Origin: Phalacrocorax aristotelis
Taxonomy: Eukaryota; Chordata; Aves; Suliformes; Phalacrocoracidae
Length of the DNA: 64,000 bases
Assembly: GCF_949628215.1 (NCBI RefSeq)
Contig: NC_134283.1
Coordinates: forward strand, 5,759,610 to 5,823,609
Direction of reading: 5' to 3'
A program made the position numbers and the translations under genes. Positions 1 through 12,900 of this stretch are shown here, piece by piece. The stretch's first letter is position 1. Each line of letters begins with the position of its first letter. Below the pieces are notes generated by a model, which saw only the letters and a list, made by a program, of their open reading frames with translations, was not told the DNA's origin and made no database searches.

Positions 1-3000
1 CTGCAAGGTGTGAGATGACTTTGAAGTCAAGAGATCAAGGATGATCTTGAACGACTTTCTGGCACCTTTGAGGACCTGCCCCTCCCTAGCCTGCCCATCA
101 CACAGACGGTGCGGAGGAGGGCAAGGACCAGAACTGAAGCCACCAGGGACCAGTTGTCCCTCCTGGTTGCTAGACCATTTCTCCTCATCTCTGCTGAGTT
201 TCTCATAATAGTTCACCAGCATTATTGCTCCTGCCTGCAGTTCACTCGCTGATAACAGGCGAGTAGGCTGCTTGCAGTTGACCAAAGCAAGAACAATAAT
301 TAACTGAGGAAAGCAGGTAAAATTTTAGATGCCTTTCTGACTCTAAAGGATTTATTGTCCAAACAGAACTACTACCTTTGTGACATTTCTTTTTTGGCAT
401 GGAGAACATTTTAACTACCATAATTTCAAGTTTCTAGAAGCTTTTTGTTTAGAGGGGAAAAAATGGTTAAGGTTAGAGGCCCACAGTATAAATAGAAACA
501 GATCATATTTATGAGATTAGGATTTAATATTTTTAGGTAATATTTGTGAATTTGGTGACATTCATGATTTACTAGGACTGCAGTGCAGAAACACTAAATC
601 TGCTCTGTGCTTTGGACAAATCACTGAATCATTCTGATTCACGGCATCCAGCGCTAACAACAAGAGCCTCTTACACTAAACTTATCACACATGCGAACTT
701 TGTTTTGCCAGTCAGTCAGGACTGTGCCGGGAAAGTGCAAATACCAAAAGACTATAGGCAATGGTAGCGGGTGTAGCAATAAAGACGATCTTGATAATTA
801 TGTACCTTCAAGAGAGAGGAGAAACTTGTTTTGACTTGCTAGCGGAATAAACCTGTCATAGCTGTGATAGGAGTCACCCAGGCTGGCAAGAACTAGTTTT
901 TTTTTCAGGTGTCTTTAATAAACTGGTACAGTGGGGAAGTGGTGGAAGAATCTGTGAGAAGCTCTGCACTCCCTTGGTCCTCCACATTTTGAGATTTCCT
1001 GATCTGTTCTGCTTTCAACCATTCTAGGTTCAAGCAACACCTCCCTGTCTGGCAGTCTGCTACGTTCACAGAGGCCTCGCAAAGTCAGACCAAAGATTTT
1101 GCAAATACAAAACCTAAGCAGAGCTCTAAATATTTGTTGTATTGGGGTCTTACTTTGCAATCTCAGCGCTGCCTATAACTCCGGGTCAACCCCAAGAGCA
1201 ACGCTGACATTGCACGTTGGAAACAGGGTGTTGGAAACTGAATCAGTCCAAGAAATTTTCTGGAAGATTCCTTCCTCCCAGATATCTAAAAACAGCACAG
1301 GGGTATAGATGCCTGTGGCTGCGATGATGACTGTTTCCTCTACTAAACTACGTTACTCTAGTGTTCTCTGACTCAAATAACTGTCTTTTTGAAATGGTTA
1401 AATGCAATCATAGAGAGGACATTTCTCTACTTATTTAACCACAAATCCAAAGTGCATCCACAGAACTGAACGTCCCAGAGAAATCCTGTAGGAAGATGTT
1501 CTCTCACCACGCTGCCAACAATGGTGAAAGGGTGGAAAGAGAGAAGGCGTCTAGTTCAAATTCACATCTACAGATATGAAAAAATTTCAGTAATATTATA
1601 CCTTCCTTTTCAAACTCAAGGATAAAGTAGGCAACAGCCATGCTACCCCTAAATTATTCTCGGCATCTATTTAGGCAAGAAAAAGCTCATCTTTAGGACC
1701 TTCATAACAATGCGTTTGTACAGTGAAGAGCAAATCCAAGGAGCATCTGTCATCTCAGAGCAGGGCCTGAAGGGGGTGCCGTTTTAATTACATCAACTCC
1801 AAGGAACAGGTTAAGTTACGGGAAAAAAGGAGCCCAGAAAGCTGGAGTGGGCAGTTAATAGCAGGTAGCAGGAAATTATTAGATTTTGGTTTATGTCAAT
1901 CACCAGACTAATACCTGGAGGATCTCAAATGCCATTCAGCATGGGGAAAAATGTTGGGAAACATTGAACCGAGTAGCGGCGCACTTGGTTCTGATGGTGA
2001 CGCTACATCTCTGAATGGAGACAAATGGAACGTGCCTGCATTTAAAGCCACGTTTTCAATTTAGGAAAATATTCCAGTGGTAAAACTTTATTCCCGTACC
2101 AAGTAGTGAGTCCAGCACATTTCTCTGAGCAGAGGCTGTTTAACCTTAGCCACTGCCCCACACCTGAAGGGTTTGTTTCAGGATGTTCTTCCTCAGCCCT
2201 TTCCTCGTCTCATTTCTTAATGTGTGGGTTACACAATCATTCAGCAGCAAACCAGTTTTGTTTTCATTTTAGCTTGCACAACCTTCCTGTTCTCTTTAAA
2301 CAAGTACAAGGTAGTGGGGGAGTTTCTTTTCCAATTTTCATTGAAATATTCATAGTAAGTTGGAAAATTCCAGGGAGCAGTTACAAAGACGAGAAGGCTA
2401 GATTACCGTACATCAAAGGGAAGCAGCATTTGCAAACTCCTTCGTTTTACGTGTGTGTGATTCACAAACCGCTTTATGAAAATGGAAAAACGATTGAGGA
2501 ATTGCTCAGGTCCTGACAAAAAATAAACTAATAGTAACAACCAGTAATTTCCATGAAAATGGGCTGGTCTCCAAAGCATCTGCCAAGACCAGACAACGTG
2601 GTGCTTGCAGCTTTCCTTTGTTTGCTCTTCAAAGCAGGTAGCGCCAGGAACGTTCCCGCGCCTCATGGCAAGCTCTAAGATGTGGTACGTGACTTGCAGA
2701 TGAGGGAATTTCACATTTCTCCCTGAATATTTCACACTGCGACAGCAAGAAGAGCACAGACACAGCTGAAATGATGAGGAGACGAATTGAAAGGCTGAAA
2801 ATAGATTCTTCAGCATTACTCTGTAGTACGGGGAACTAAGAGGGCAATTAAAACCAACATGAAAGAAGATTTAATTGCAAATCAGTGAAACTGGCTGAAG
2901 CACAGATAGCGAGAAGCAAAGAACCACCCCACCTGATGTCCAAGCCCTTCACAGAGGACAGCATTGCCCTCAGCTCCCTGGGCAGCTGATGGGAACAGAT

Positions 3001-3019
3001 AGGCCCTTCCCAAGGAGAC

Positions 3020-4100
3020 ATTCAGATCTCAGACAGAGCAGTCCCGGGGCGGCGGGTGGCGGGGGGGGGGGGAGGCGAGCATCTCCCTTCTCCCCGGCGC
3101 CTGGGGTGAGTCACCCTCAGACACAAGCATATCAGGAAGAAATCTAGGACAAACCCACTCACCCACTCCGTGGGGAGGAGCAGCGCAGCACAGCCCTCCC
3201 CGCCCTGCGAGGTCACCGCATCCAGCAGCGACAGAAAAACTGAGGTGAACAGTAAGCGAGCAGTGATGGCAGGCCACGGGGTCACGCCTAACCCGCTGCC
3301 TGGCCGCCTCATCGCGCGGAGGCCGCAGCCAGCGCTGCGCAATGATTTCAGTGTACGGGCTACGGCTTTGGAATCAGAGACTGCAAAAAAGAGCGTGAGC
3401 AGGAGCGTTAAGGACTCAACCATCCTTAGAGAAGGGGGCACTGGGGAGGGGCAGGAGGGAGCCTGGAGAGGGGGGGAAGAGGGAGCTCTTGCTGCTGCTG
3501 AGGACTGGTTTTGAGGAGGTGGGCAGCAGCGCTGCTTGCGCGTGGGAATGGTAGGAGGCACGGTGGTAACACCCTCAGCTCGTCTCTTTGGTCAGGCAGC
3601 TTTTAGCATTTCAAAGCGTTCCTTTTCTTTGTGACTCCTACCACTGATTAAAACAGGCAGGCGGGTATTTATGGGATCAGCAAAACCCCTCCTGCCTAGG
3701 TACCCTGAAAGGCATCGTTATTGTCTGTCCTGCAAGCAAACTGCAAGGCGTCTCATTTAAAGGCTTTTCTAGTCCCGGGGCAGGATTAAGGAACATTAAG
3801 GAACAGGCGAGCAGCGCAGGCTGCGGAAAATGTCAGGGCCCCGCTGCTGGTAAGGTGAGCCATGTGCTCGTGTCCGAGCCGAGGGCGGGCGTCCCTGGGC
3901 GCAGGTAGGGAGGGAGCCGAGAACAGCCTCCTGCGCCCAGCGGCCGCTCTCCCGGCGTGGCAGGGTTCAAACGGGCACTGCGGCAAGCGAGGGGACGTGT
4001 CCAGCCCCTCTCGGAGCAAAGCACCCAAGCCAAAAAGCAGCCCACCATCGCAGGCACCTGATGCGCTGCTAGTTTCAGAGGTGGCAGGGTGGGGTAGAGG
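3020..4100. promoter_or_regulatory. GC/CpG-rich block, possible CpG island or enhancer
   Basis: Two GC-rich stretches (about 3030-3540 and 3830-4050) carry many CpG dinucleotides, including CGCGCGG near 3314 and CGGCCGC near 3940. The DNA on both sides is AT-richer and CpG-poor. Several long open frames cross it on both strands, which is expected when stop codons are rare in GC-rich DNA. None resembles a known protein. It could be a promoter of an unannotated transcript or a distal element of GAN or CMIP. The function is inferred from composition only. Confidence 0.35.
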
Positions 4101-6792
4101 ACTGCATGGGGAATCTGCTTTCCTCTTCGAGACAGAAAACATCAAAGTTGCCCTGAAAAATTAAAAGCTTCTGGACACCCTCTTACTATATTTAAAAAAG
4201 CAAACCAGACTCGTTTCAAAGCACTCTTTCCAAAGGTCTTTCCTGAACGCACATCACATGCAATGGAAAAACACTGCACGCCTGGCATTTAATATTTTTC
4301 ACCTGTGACCCAGGATTGATGCCTATTTAACTCCCTGATTTAATCCAACGACATGTCTCAGCAAGAAAAAAAAAAAACCCTTTCAGAGTTGGGAAAGGAG
4401 CTGGACAAAACTAAAGTCACGCTCAACACTTCCCCTTCCCTGGAGAGATAGGAGTGCTGCTTGCCCTTTCCTGACGATAAGCATATCCTGGTGGTTAAAA
4501 ATACATTTTGCTCTTACCGTAAATTCTCCATTAGCCAACTCCTTCAGCCCAGCCCACGGTGTTGGGGTTCACGATTCCTTAGAGGCCACACGTGACGAAG
4601 CTTGGCCTGCGCACGTCCAAATACACTGGAGAAAAAGCAAAAATAATAGGTCTGATCCTGCCACCGCTGGCTTCACCTGGCGCAGCAGTCAAAGCCTGTC
4701 AAGCGGCAACAACGTTCATCTCAAATGACTCGCGCCTTTCCCAGGGCCCTGTGGACTCTGCATTAATTTTTGACTGACTTTACAGCATCTTCCAGACAAA
4801 AAGCACGGGGTTGTACTGAATTCTGAACAGCAATTAATTCTTCAGTAAATTCTGTCTCCAGTGATCATTGTGCCAGAGGGCTGACTTAGCAACACAAGAG
4901 CTTAGCGAAAAGCAGGGCTCACTGCTTCATTTGAGATTCTGGAGTCCTGGAGCCAGTTACCTGCTCTGCAAAGCTTCCTGTGCCTCCCACATCACCTCCT
5001 TTCTCTTCTTCACCTGGAAAAATCAGCCTGGTGAAAGCCTGCTCTGAGACCTGGGCTCTGCAAAGGACATAGATGACACCTCCTACCAAGGAGGTACCGG
5101 CCCTGGGAAGAGCCTGGCTCAGCAAAGCCAGGGCTGCTCACACACCCAGACACCTCCACAGCAGCTCTGACCTGCAGGGAGCCTCTCCTAGCACATTCCT
5201 GCCAGGAAAAAAGCTGGTGGGACACTATTCTCTCAGCTTAGGGTAGAAGCTCGTGGACAACTGTGATTCCCTGTGGCACAGTCATCACGAGAGTCACAAG
5301 TCCTGTTGCATAAACTCAGTACACAGCCTTCTTGGCAAGTACCTTGCAATCAAGGAGGCGCAGGGAGGCCTTGGTCCCGGCCTTGGGAGAGCCTCGGCAG
5401 AAAATCCTGTTTAAGGAACCATTTCTACATTTCTTCCCCAGTATTTTAGAAAAAAATTGAGAGGGTAAAAAGAGGAAGAAATGGGAACGTCAAGTTTTAT
5501 CTCCCCTGTGCATAAAAGGTAATGGAAACCAGGCAGCAGCCCTCTTCCCTTTCTGTTAGGATTCCAGGCTGCAGAATAAAGATAAATCCAATTTCACCCT
5601 CCGGTCTTTGTTTCCAAGACTCAGTAAGACAGGGGAGATACGGCAGAGCCCATCTACACAGCCATAACCATGGGAACACCAGCAACAAGGGCAAATCAAC
5701 ACGAGATTCCCCAGCAGCAGCCTGTGGTTACACTGGAGGCCTCAGGCTCTCCGCACCAAACTGGCTGGCGGTTCAGGGCCTGTGCTTCACTTGGGATGGC
5801 TATTGACCTAAGCCAGAAAGGGTTTTTATTGAGCAAATATCCACCTTTCTGTCCTAAAACCCACTGTCTCTTTTAGAGTATGTGCTTACAGCACTCAGTT
5901 TTGGACACTGCTTTGAAGCTGTGGTGCTGCCTTCCCTCTTCACACCCCTTGCCCAAGCTACCCCAAGCCTCAGCTCTTCCTTGACTCCCACCTCACATTT
6001 GGCCTCGTCTCAATGTCCTTTTATTTAAGAAATGGTAGACAGGGCTCTGGGTGAACAGTGTATTTTCCTGAAGACCAAAAGATATAGGGCTACTGCAGTG
6101 GCTGAGTTCATTGACTGTAGGTGGGAGTGCGACAACGGCACAGACGACGGTGCCCCCCCCAGTAACAGTGAAAGCCCTTGCCCTGGCGCGCCTGCCTCAG
6201 CCGAGGCAGCACCAGCAGAAGCAACGGCCGGTACATCAGCAAAGGGAGGAACGCAGCCCAAAGGAAGCATATTGCTTAATGGGAGTTGCGGCTGCCTGGC
6301 ATCTGAAAAAAGTCCAGACCTCTGTACCTGAAGAAGTTACATATGCACGCCATGGCGCAAGCGAGGGTCGCTAAAGATCTGGCAGCCCTGGAATGAGCTG
6401 TTTGTTCCCACCCTCGGGAGCTGTTATGCTTCGCATGTTTTTTTTTCTCTGCTTTTAAAGAGCACATGAAAGCAGCAGTATTTGTGCAGAGGAGGAGTGA
6501 AGGTGACTGCAGGGGAAAGTGGAGACCTTCAAACAACTCAGAGCCCTTACAGGTGAGCAGAAGCTCCTTTCCACTCCCATTTCTGCCGGAATGGCCATCG
6601 CCAACATCCAGGGCTCAGCGCCGTAACACCGACTGCCCGCAGAGAGCCGTAGAGGGGCTGCTCCCGCCTCCCCTCATTTCCTTAGCCTTTCCTCCTCCAT
6701 TTATTTCCTTTGGGTTTTCCCCTTTGATTAAACTTCTGGCATAATAATAAAACAGATAACTCATGGGAGATGATATTTATAAAATCTACTGC

Positions 6793-6810
6793 TTTTTTTT
6801 TTTTTTTTTT
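6793..6810. repeat. Poly-T run (18 T)
   Basis: A pure run of 18 T on the plus strand lies about 110 bases beyond the probable distal GAN polyadenylation site. It could be a homopolymer microsatellite or the tail of an old retroposed sequence. No recognisable element body adjoins it. Confidence 0.8.
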
Positions 6811-6921
6811 CATTTTTCCTAAGACCTTGAGAGAAAGATCTTGAATTACGTTCTTCCTTTCTTTTAAAAATAGAAAGAAAAAGCATAAGGAGCAGTTAAC
6901 AAGTTTTCAAACCATCAATGT

Positions 6922-6940
6922 TTTATTTGGTTAGTTTATT
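6922..6940 (-). terminator. Doublet of polyadenylation signals, candidate distal GAN 3' end
   Basis: Two perfect AATAAA hexamers on the minus strand (6935-6940 and 6922-6927) are 13 bases apart. The minus-strand sequence from about 6890 to 6850 is rich in U (runs such as TTTTTCTTTCTATTTTT), matching the usual downstream element. Cleavage would fall near 6900-6915. Confidence 0.5.
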
Positions 6941-9900
6941 AAACACCTTTAAGACAATTAATTTTGGTCTGTACCATTCTATAAAATAATTCAAGTTCTG
7001 AACAAACCTCCAATACATAAAGCAAAGTTACTTTTACCATACGCAAATTTCAGATCAAAATACAACACTCTGTTTTCTTACATTTATAAAACCCGGTCAA
7101 ATACAAACGACATTAAAAAAGATAAAACACTTTCACTGATCCTTGGTACAATATTACAGCACAATTTGCACAGTGGCAACTAAGTCCCCAAAGCACAAGT
7201 CAAATACTTTAAAAAGGGAACCTCCCTTTAGTCACCCACCTTTATACTGAACACGTAAACGAAGCAAGTGCTACTCAATCCAGGAAAATTCCCGTGTCCC
7301 TTTTCGTATCGCGTGTGAGCCGCAAGGCAATTCTGCAAGGGAGGTTACTGGTAAGTAACCAGACAGCTTTCCTGCTTCGCTGTTACCATTTTGTGTGCGA
7401 CTACTCCATGAAAATAAATGGATGGAGGTGGACCAGGCTCTGCACTGGGTAATTTATGGCAACTAAAGTAAACCAAGAAATGGGTATTTTTCTAATAACA
7501 GATCATAAAACTCTAAAAAAAAAAATTCAATACCTAATTACGTGTGGGTACAACTGGAGTAACTGCCTTTTGCTCCACTTTCAAGACACCTAATGTAGAC
7601 ACAGAGTGTTTTCAATTGTTGAGAGTTTGTTCCATTGCAAAACCCAGTGTTTCAGCAATAGGTCAAAGTGCCATTAAAATTGCACATTTTACTTCAGTTA
7701 TGAGAATACATGGTAGCGTGCAATGTTCGTTACTATGCCTAAAAGCTTGCCTTACACTAACCTATGAACGATGTGGGATCTCTTATGAAACAGAAAGAAC
7801 AAAAACTAAAATACAAACACAAAATGATAAAACTGAAGTGTCAGTTGGCAAACGCTCCCAGGAAGGTTCTACTTCGCAAGCCTTACAGTAACACCTCGAG
7901 AAGAGAAACTAAAAATCAGAGCAATAGCAGAGGGTCTGATGTCTCAAACTCAGGCTATGCTTTGCATAGGCAGTCAAGGCAACTGCACCGCAGCGCGACT
8001 AGAGGGTATTTTTGCCTGCAGTTCTGCAAACCCCTTCTTCGTTTCCCCCCACCCCCAAACCACTAATTTTACTTAAAATTCAATTGTAAGTTCAGTTACT
8101 TTAGCCTCGGCTAATGTGAGAATGTGTACATAATTAAATGGAAAAATACACTAATGGATCTAACTTGCCTCTCCTCCCTCCCCCAAACTCACACCATATC
8201 CCTTAGGATACCACACACTGTCTGAAACTTTTCCTACCTGTTAGCATTAGCATTATCCCGACAGAATGAAGGAGAGTTGCATACTGCACAAATAGTACAC
8301 ATCTAAATAATGCTTGAGTGTAAACAATATAGGATGGAAACGGTTTAAAAAAAATCCCAGTGAGGTGCAGCAAAAAACTTAATTTGCTTATTTGGCTTTT
8401 TAAGTGCAATTGAAACACTGCGTACTGCCCTCCTCCAAAAAGATCTCTCCATAATTAAGCTACACTACTAGGCTTATCCCCTTAAAGCTACATACCCATG
8501 CTATAACTCATTATATTTACCTAATGCAAATATTTGTGGGGGAAAATTAATTTACAGGGTTAATTAAAATCCTTGTAGCATTCAAAAGGAATGATAGTAA
8601 AGGGATCAACCATGGAAAATGTGGTAATACACGTTTTTAAAAATATTTCCAATAATTCTAACACAAAACAGCAAGTATATTTTGAAAAATGCATAGAAAC
8701 CCTGTCAATACAAAAATCCCCACTAAAATTACACAGCTAAGCAATTTTAATCTAAATATGTGCTTTTCCTATAAAGGCCACTTTGACATACAAATACAAA
8801 AAAATTTACATTTTTCCCCAAAATAAATTATTTGTTCCTCAATTAAAAATACTGAATAGGGAAGCATAACAACCCTCTCGCACGCCATCTGCTCATCTGC
8901 AGTGGCTACTTCTGAAGGAGAAAATCTCCAAATATTTTCAATTACCAGAAGAAATAAGAAGCCTTCAGACTTTGTTCTGCCACGCACTAAGGAAAACGTG
9001 GGGTTAGGAATGGAATAGGCTGAACCCCTTACACTGTATGTGCCGGGGGGGAATGAAGACACAGACATCTGCAGAGAGATTTTCTGTTTCTCTCTTGTGT
9101 TATGCATTGAAATCCCTTTTCGAAATCAGAGAAACAAATCAAGGTTAACCTGAATTAAAGACAGACAAAACAGTGTGATCCTGTGAGTAAACTGAGTTAG
9201 GAGGGAGAAGCAGTATGAGGTGCAAGGTGGGTTAAGTAAGTGACAAATAGAGGCAAACTACTCTGAAGAATGCACGGAAAGGTGAGAAGACGTGATCAAC
9301 TGGTAGAGAAGAGCTACTCACCGGATGTAGAGCCAGGGCAAAACAGTGTACTGGTTTTATTAGTATCTCATAGGGGGAAGAAGAGGAACACAAGGAACAA
9401 GCTTCACTAGATAAACTAAGTACCCTTACCAGCAGCCCTGACCACATGGGTATTTATCCCTGAATTGCCATGGAAGCAGCAAAATCACACACGCGTGCAA
9501 GTGGTGGAAATGAAATCTTACTTGGACTGAATTTGAGACGTCAAAGGTATTCTTTACTGTAAGCACCAGACCCACAACTGAACATCACAGGAACATAAAG
9601 GCAAGGCCTACATCCACCTGGAGGGGCACGGCAAACCCAAAGTGCCTGACATGCTCTGGAGCAGAGAGACACAAACATCTTGGAGGGGCCCCATACTTAC
9701 TCCAGCGGGTAAGCCATGCTGGCGGGTTTACAAGGCAAGCCCCGATCAACAACAATACGAGACTGACAGGAGGGATACACTTTGACAGCACATCATTCAA
9801 AGCCAAAACGCCTAATAAACTGACGGGCAAGGCAGGGGGAAGGAGGAAAACCAGCGAACAAGAGTTGATCTGGATGCAAGATTCTTGGGCAGCCATTGAG

Positions 9901-12900
9901 TACAAGTTCTCCTAACCTTGGACCAAGGACTGGATTTGGAAGGACACAAGAACCGCACGCCTTCTGTATCACAAGGAATTCAGCTCTCCAGTGCGCTATA
10001 TTGCATAGTTTGATTGAGGCCAAAGAGCATTTACATCTTATATTTCTGTTTTTAACAGAAGTAACTCAACAGACTTGGGTCAAAGCATTCCGAAGCCTGG
10101 CCCCAAGTGATTCATGGATTCATTTCAAAAGCAACACAGGGAGATTTTGGGGTGGGCACATAAAGAAATAAAAGCAAAAACTCCATTCCCACACAAAGCA
10201 CAAAAAGACCTGCAGAAGACGTATGCACATAAAAAGCCTGTAACAGTAAACACATCTGTGATACAGAAGTCAAAGCATGACAGCTGGATGGTGGGAGTAA
10301 ACCTTGCTGTCAAGCTGCATGCCAGCAATGGTAAACAAGACCAGGTGAGTGTTTCTACCACACACCACACTGACATATTTTTTTGTAGAAAAAAACAGCA
10401 ATATATTCTGACAATATCCTGGTAATTATTAAGATCTTCGATTTGACAGAACACTGAGCCTTTACCAGAGCACCAGCAATGTATTACTACATTAGAAACC
10501 TCTCCTATTACTGGGCTCCTAGAATACAGATATCGTAATTGGATTAATCAATGTAGTTATTTCATTCTCGTACGCTAAAATAGAATATTTGTACAGTACA
10601 AAGTCAGACTAAGTATATTAGTCATCATTCATATAACATGTATTTCAATTCATCAGCCCAATCCTAGAAGATTCATGGCACTCAATAAACACAGTTTACA
10701 AGGGAAAATTCTGAAGCTAGAGCATCCAACGTGAAGAAGTGTTGCTTCTTCCTTTTGAAGGCAAAATTAAAACAATCTCACCTTGTCAGGCTCCCACTTC
10801 AGATTATTAAACTAACCATACAAGCTGGGAAGCAGTTTTACAGTTCTGTTTTCTCAAAAAAAAAAAAAAAGTGGAGGGGACAACCAGGTGGCCAGGAGCT
10901 CCCCAGCTACTTCGGCCAATACTTGCTGTTCCACCCTGAAGAAATAGTCCCAGAGCCTCCAATATTTTCAGATTTAAATACAACTGTAAAATATTAGATC
11001 TCCTATAACACTCAGCCTCTAAACCTTTAGATCTTACCCTTATGTAAGCGACAGGGTGGACTCATCCTTACCCATGCTGCCACGGTGCTGCAAGGGTCAG
11101 ACTCTGTGCACAGGCCTGGCAATGGATGGTGTTGCTATTCAGCCCTCCCTAAAATAAGAGCATCAAGGATTTGCAAGCTCAGTAGGGCTCTCCATAGTCT
11201 CTCAATTACTGGCAGTTCTTCAGACAGCGCTGCAGGTAACACAGACATTCCTCATGAAGGGCACCAGCCCTGGACAATGACAGTCTGGATGAGTTAGGAT
11301 GGTCCAAAGGGCAGCACACGTGTGAAGCAGGAGAACGACAAGGCAGTCTCCAGAGTCTTTTCAGAAGGCAAAAGGGTCTTAGGTTAAGAAGACTGAGAAA
11401 TGGGACTGTGAAGCCAACAAAAAGGCAGTAACCTGCTGTCTGGAGATGGGACAAGCTCAAACATCAACACCCTGATCCTTCCTGCTCCATCAGACAGGGC
11501 AGGAGAACGATTTTTATGTCCTCCACAGCATGAAAAACTTCTAGCAATGCTAAGTTACCAAATCCCTAAACTGAACTTATGATACGGACTGAACAAAAAG
11601 GAAAACAGCGCAATAAAGACAACAACAAAGTTCCTGCACAGGATTAAAATTCAGCTCTCCGTGGCTTGCATCTACAAGAGCCTTCTCCTCAGATCTACCA
11701 AGCTGGCACCACCCTAGCGATGGCAGCAGTTGGTAGCCTCCCGCCTTCTACCTCCTGCTCACCCGCGGCGCGGGGCGGCTAAATCCTCCGGGGTGAACAG
11801 ACCTTGCCTCAGACAAGGGTTTGTTTGATGATGAGGTCTGAGGCAAAACCCATACCTGACCCAACATCCAGATGCTGACAGCCACATAGGTCAGCGTGTC
11901 CCAGACACGCAGGGAACAACACACAGCCAGGTCCTGGGTCTGAGCCCAGGAAGATTAATATTTACGGAATAGCCACCGTGATGCCAATAGAAGGCGCTGG
12001 AATTAGCACTAACTGGTACAGTCTGCAGAGACATGAATAGCTCCTTGTTTTATACTTACTATTTCTGCGTGGCCATTAAAATGTTTGCTACATTTAATTC
12101 AAACTTAATATGTGCTGCTACTTAAAATTTTAGAGGAAAATGTTCCCCGTGAAGCATTTCTTGGTTTTGCCTTTACAAAGAAAGAAAAAAGGCAGCATTT
12201 TTCCATTACATTTTGCATTATTAAGGCCTTTGACAGTTTGGAAGCTGTCTTTATGAGAAAATATGTTTTTAAAAAAAAACGTATTGAATACTCAAAAAAA
12301 AAAAAATAATCACCAACCCAGAGAACAAACACAAGCTGCTTATCAGCTTATATTGGTGCTTCAATAAGTCACACACAGTGTAAGGAATTCAAAAGTATGT
12401 CAAAATAGCACCTTTAGAAGCAGAAGAAAACATGCTGCTTTTTTATTTTTTAGTTCTTCAAGCTAAGCAAAATCCTGTATACTTGAAGATCCCAAAGAAA
12501 TGGGCAAATACATAATCTCAGGTATGGAAGCTGGGTATTTATTTGTACAGGTTTTCCTCTGTAGGTGAGTAAATGAGGAACTCCATGGGGAAAAAAAATC
12601 CAGGTTAGACATTACAGGAAAAAAAAACAACCAGTGAATCTCTCTATTGAGATAATGGATCAAGTTCACAGGCAAAACAGTGCAGAGTAGAGGCGGAGAG
12701 AAAACTATCGGTCCTGTCCTTAAAAGAGCAAAGACTTCTATTTTTTAAACAGATTTCTTCCTATTTAAAAATTGTCAGGACAGTCTTTCAATTGCTTCTC
12801 TCATTTACAAGTATCATAGTTACTTTCAAGTAATATAAATTCTTATTTACTTTTTACAGCAGCTGCAGGTCAACCTTGGTCTTTTTGTACAGAAACATGC

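Larger units (their letters stand above)
1..6899. other. Intergenic region left of GAN, no gene recognised
   Basis: No reading frame here resembles a known protein, and none shows a splice pattern I can support. The stretch is mostly of mixed composition, with one GC- and CpG-enriched block at about 3020-4100 (listed separately), a run of 12 G at 3061-3072 and a run of 18 T at 6793-6810. In mammals the gene beyond GAN on this side is CMIP, but I found nothing resembling its first coding exon. The region is therefore probably the GAN-CMIP intergenic spacer. Unannotated non-coding transcripts cannot be excluded. Confidence 0.5.

Noticed and set aside
3022-3561. Minus-strand open frame of 179 codons rich in Pro, Ala and Arg
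   Set aside because: Open frames on both strands are expected in CpG-rich DNA. The reading resembles no family and no splice or start context supports it.
3786-4145. Possible first exon of CMIP, expected on this side of GAN
   Set aside because: None of the minus-strand frames in the GC-rich block resembles the CMIP N-terminus as I know it.
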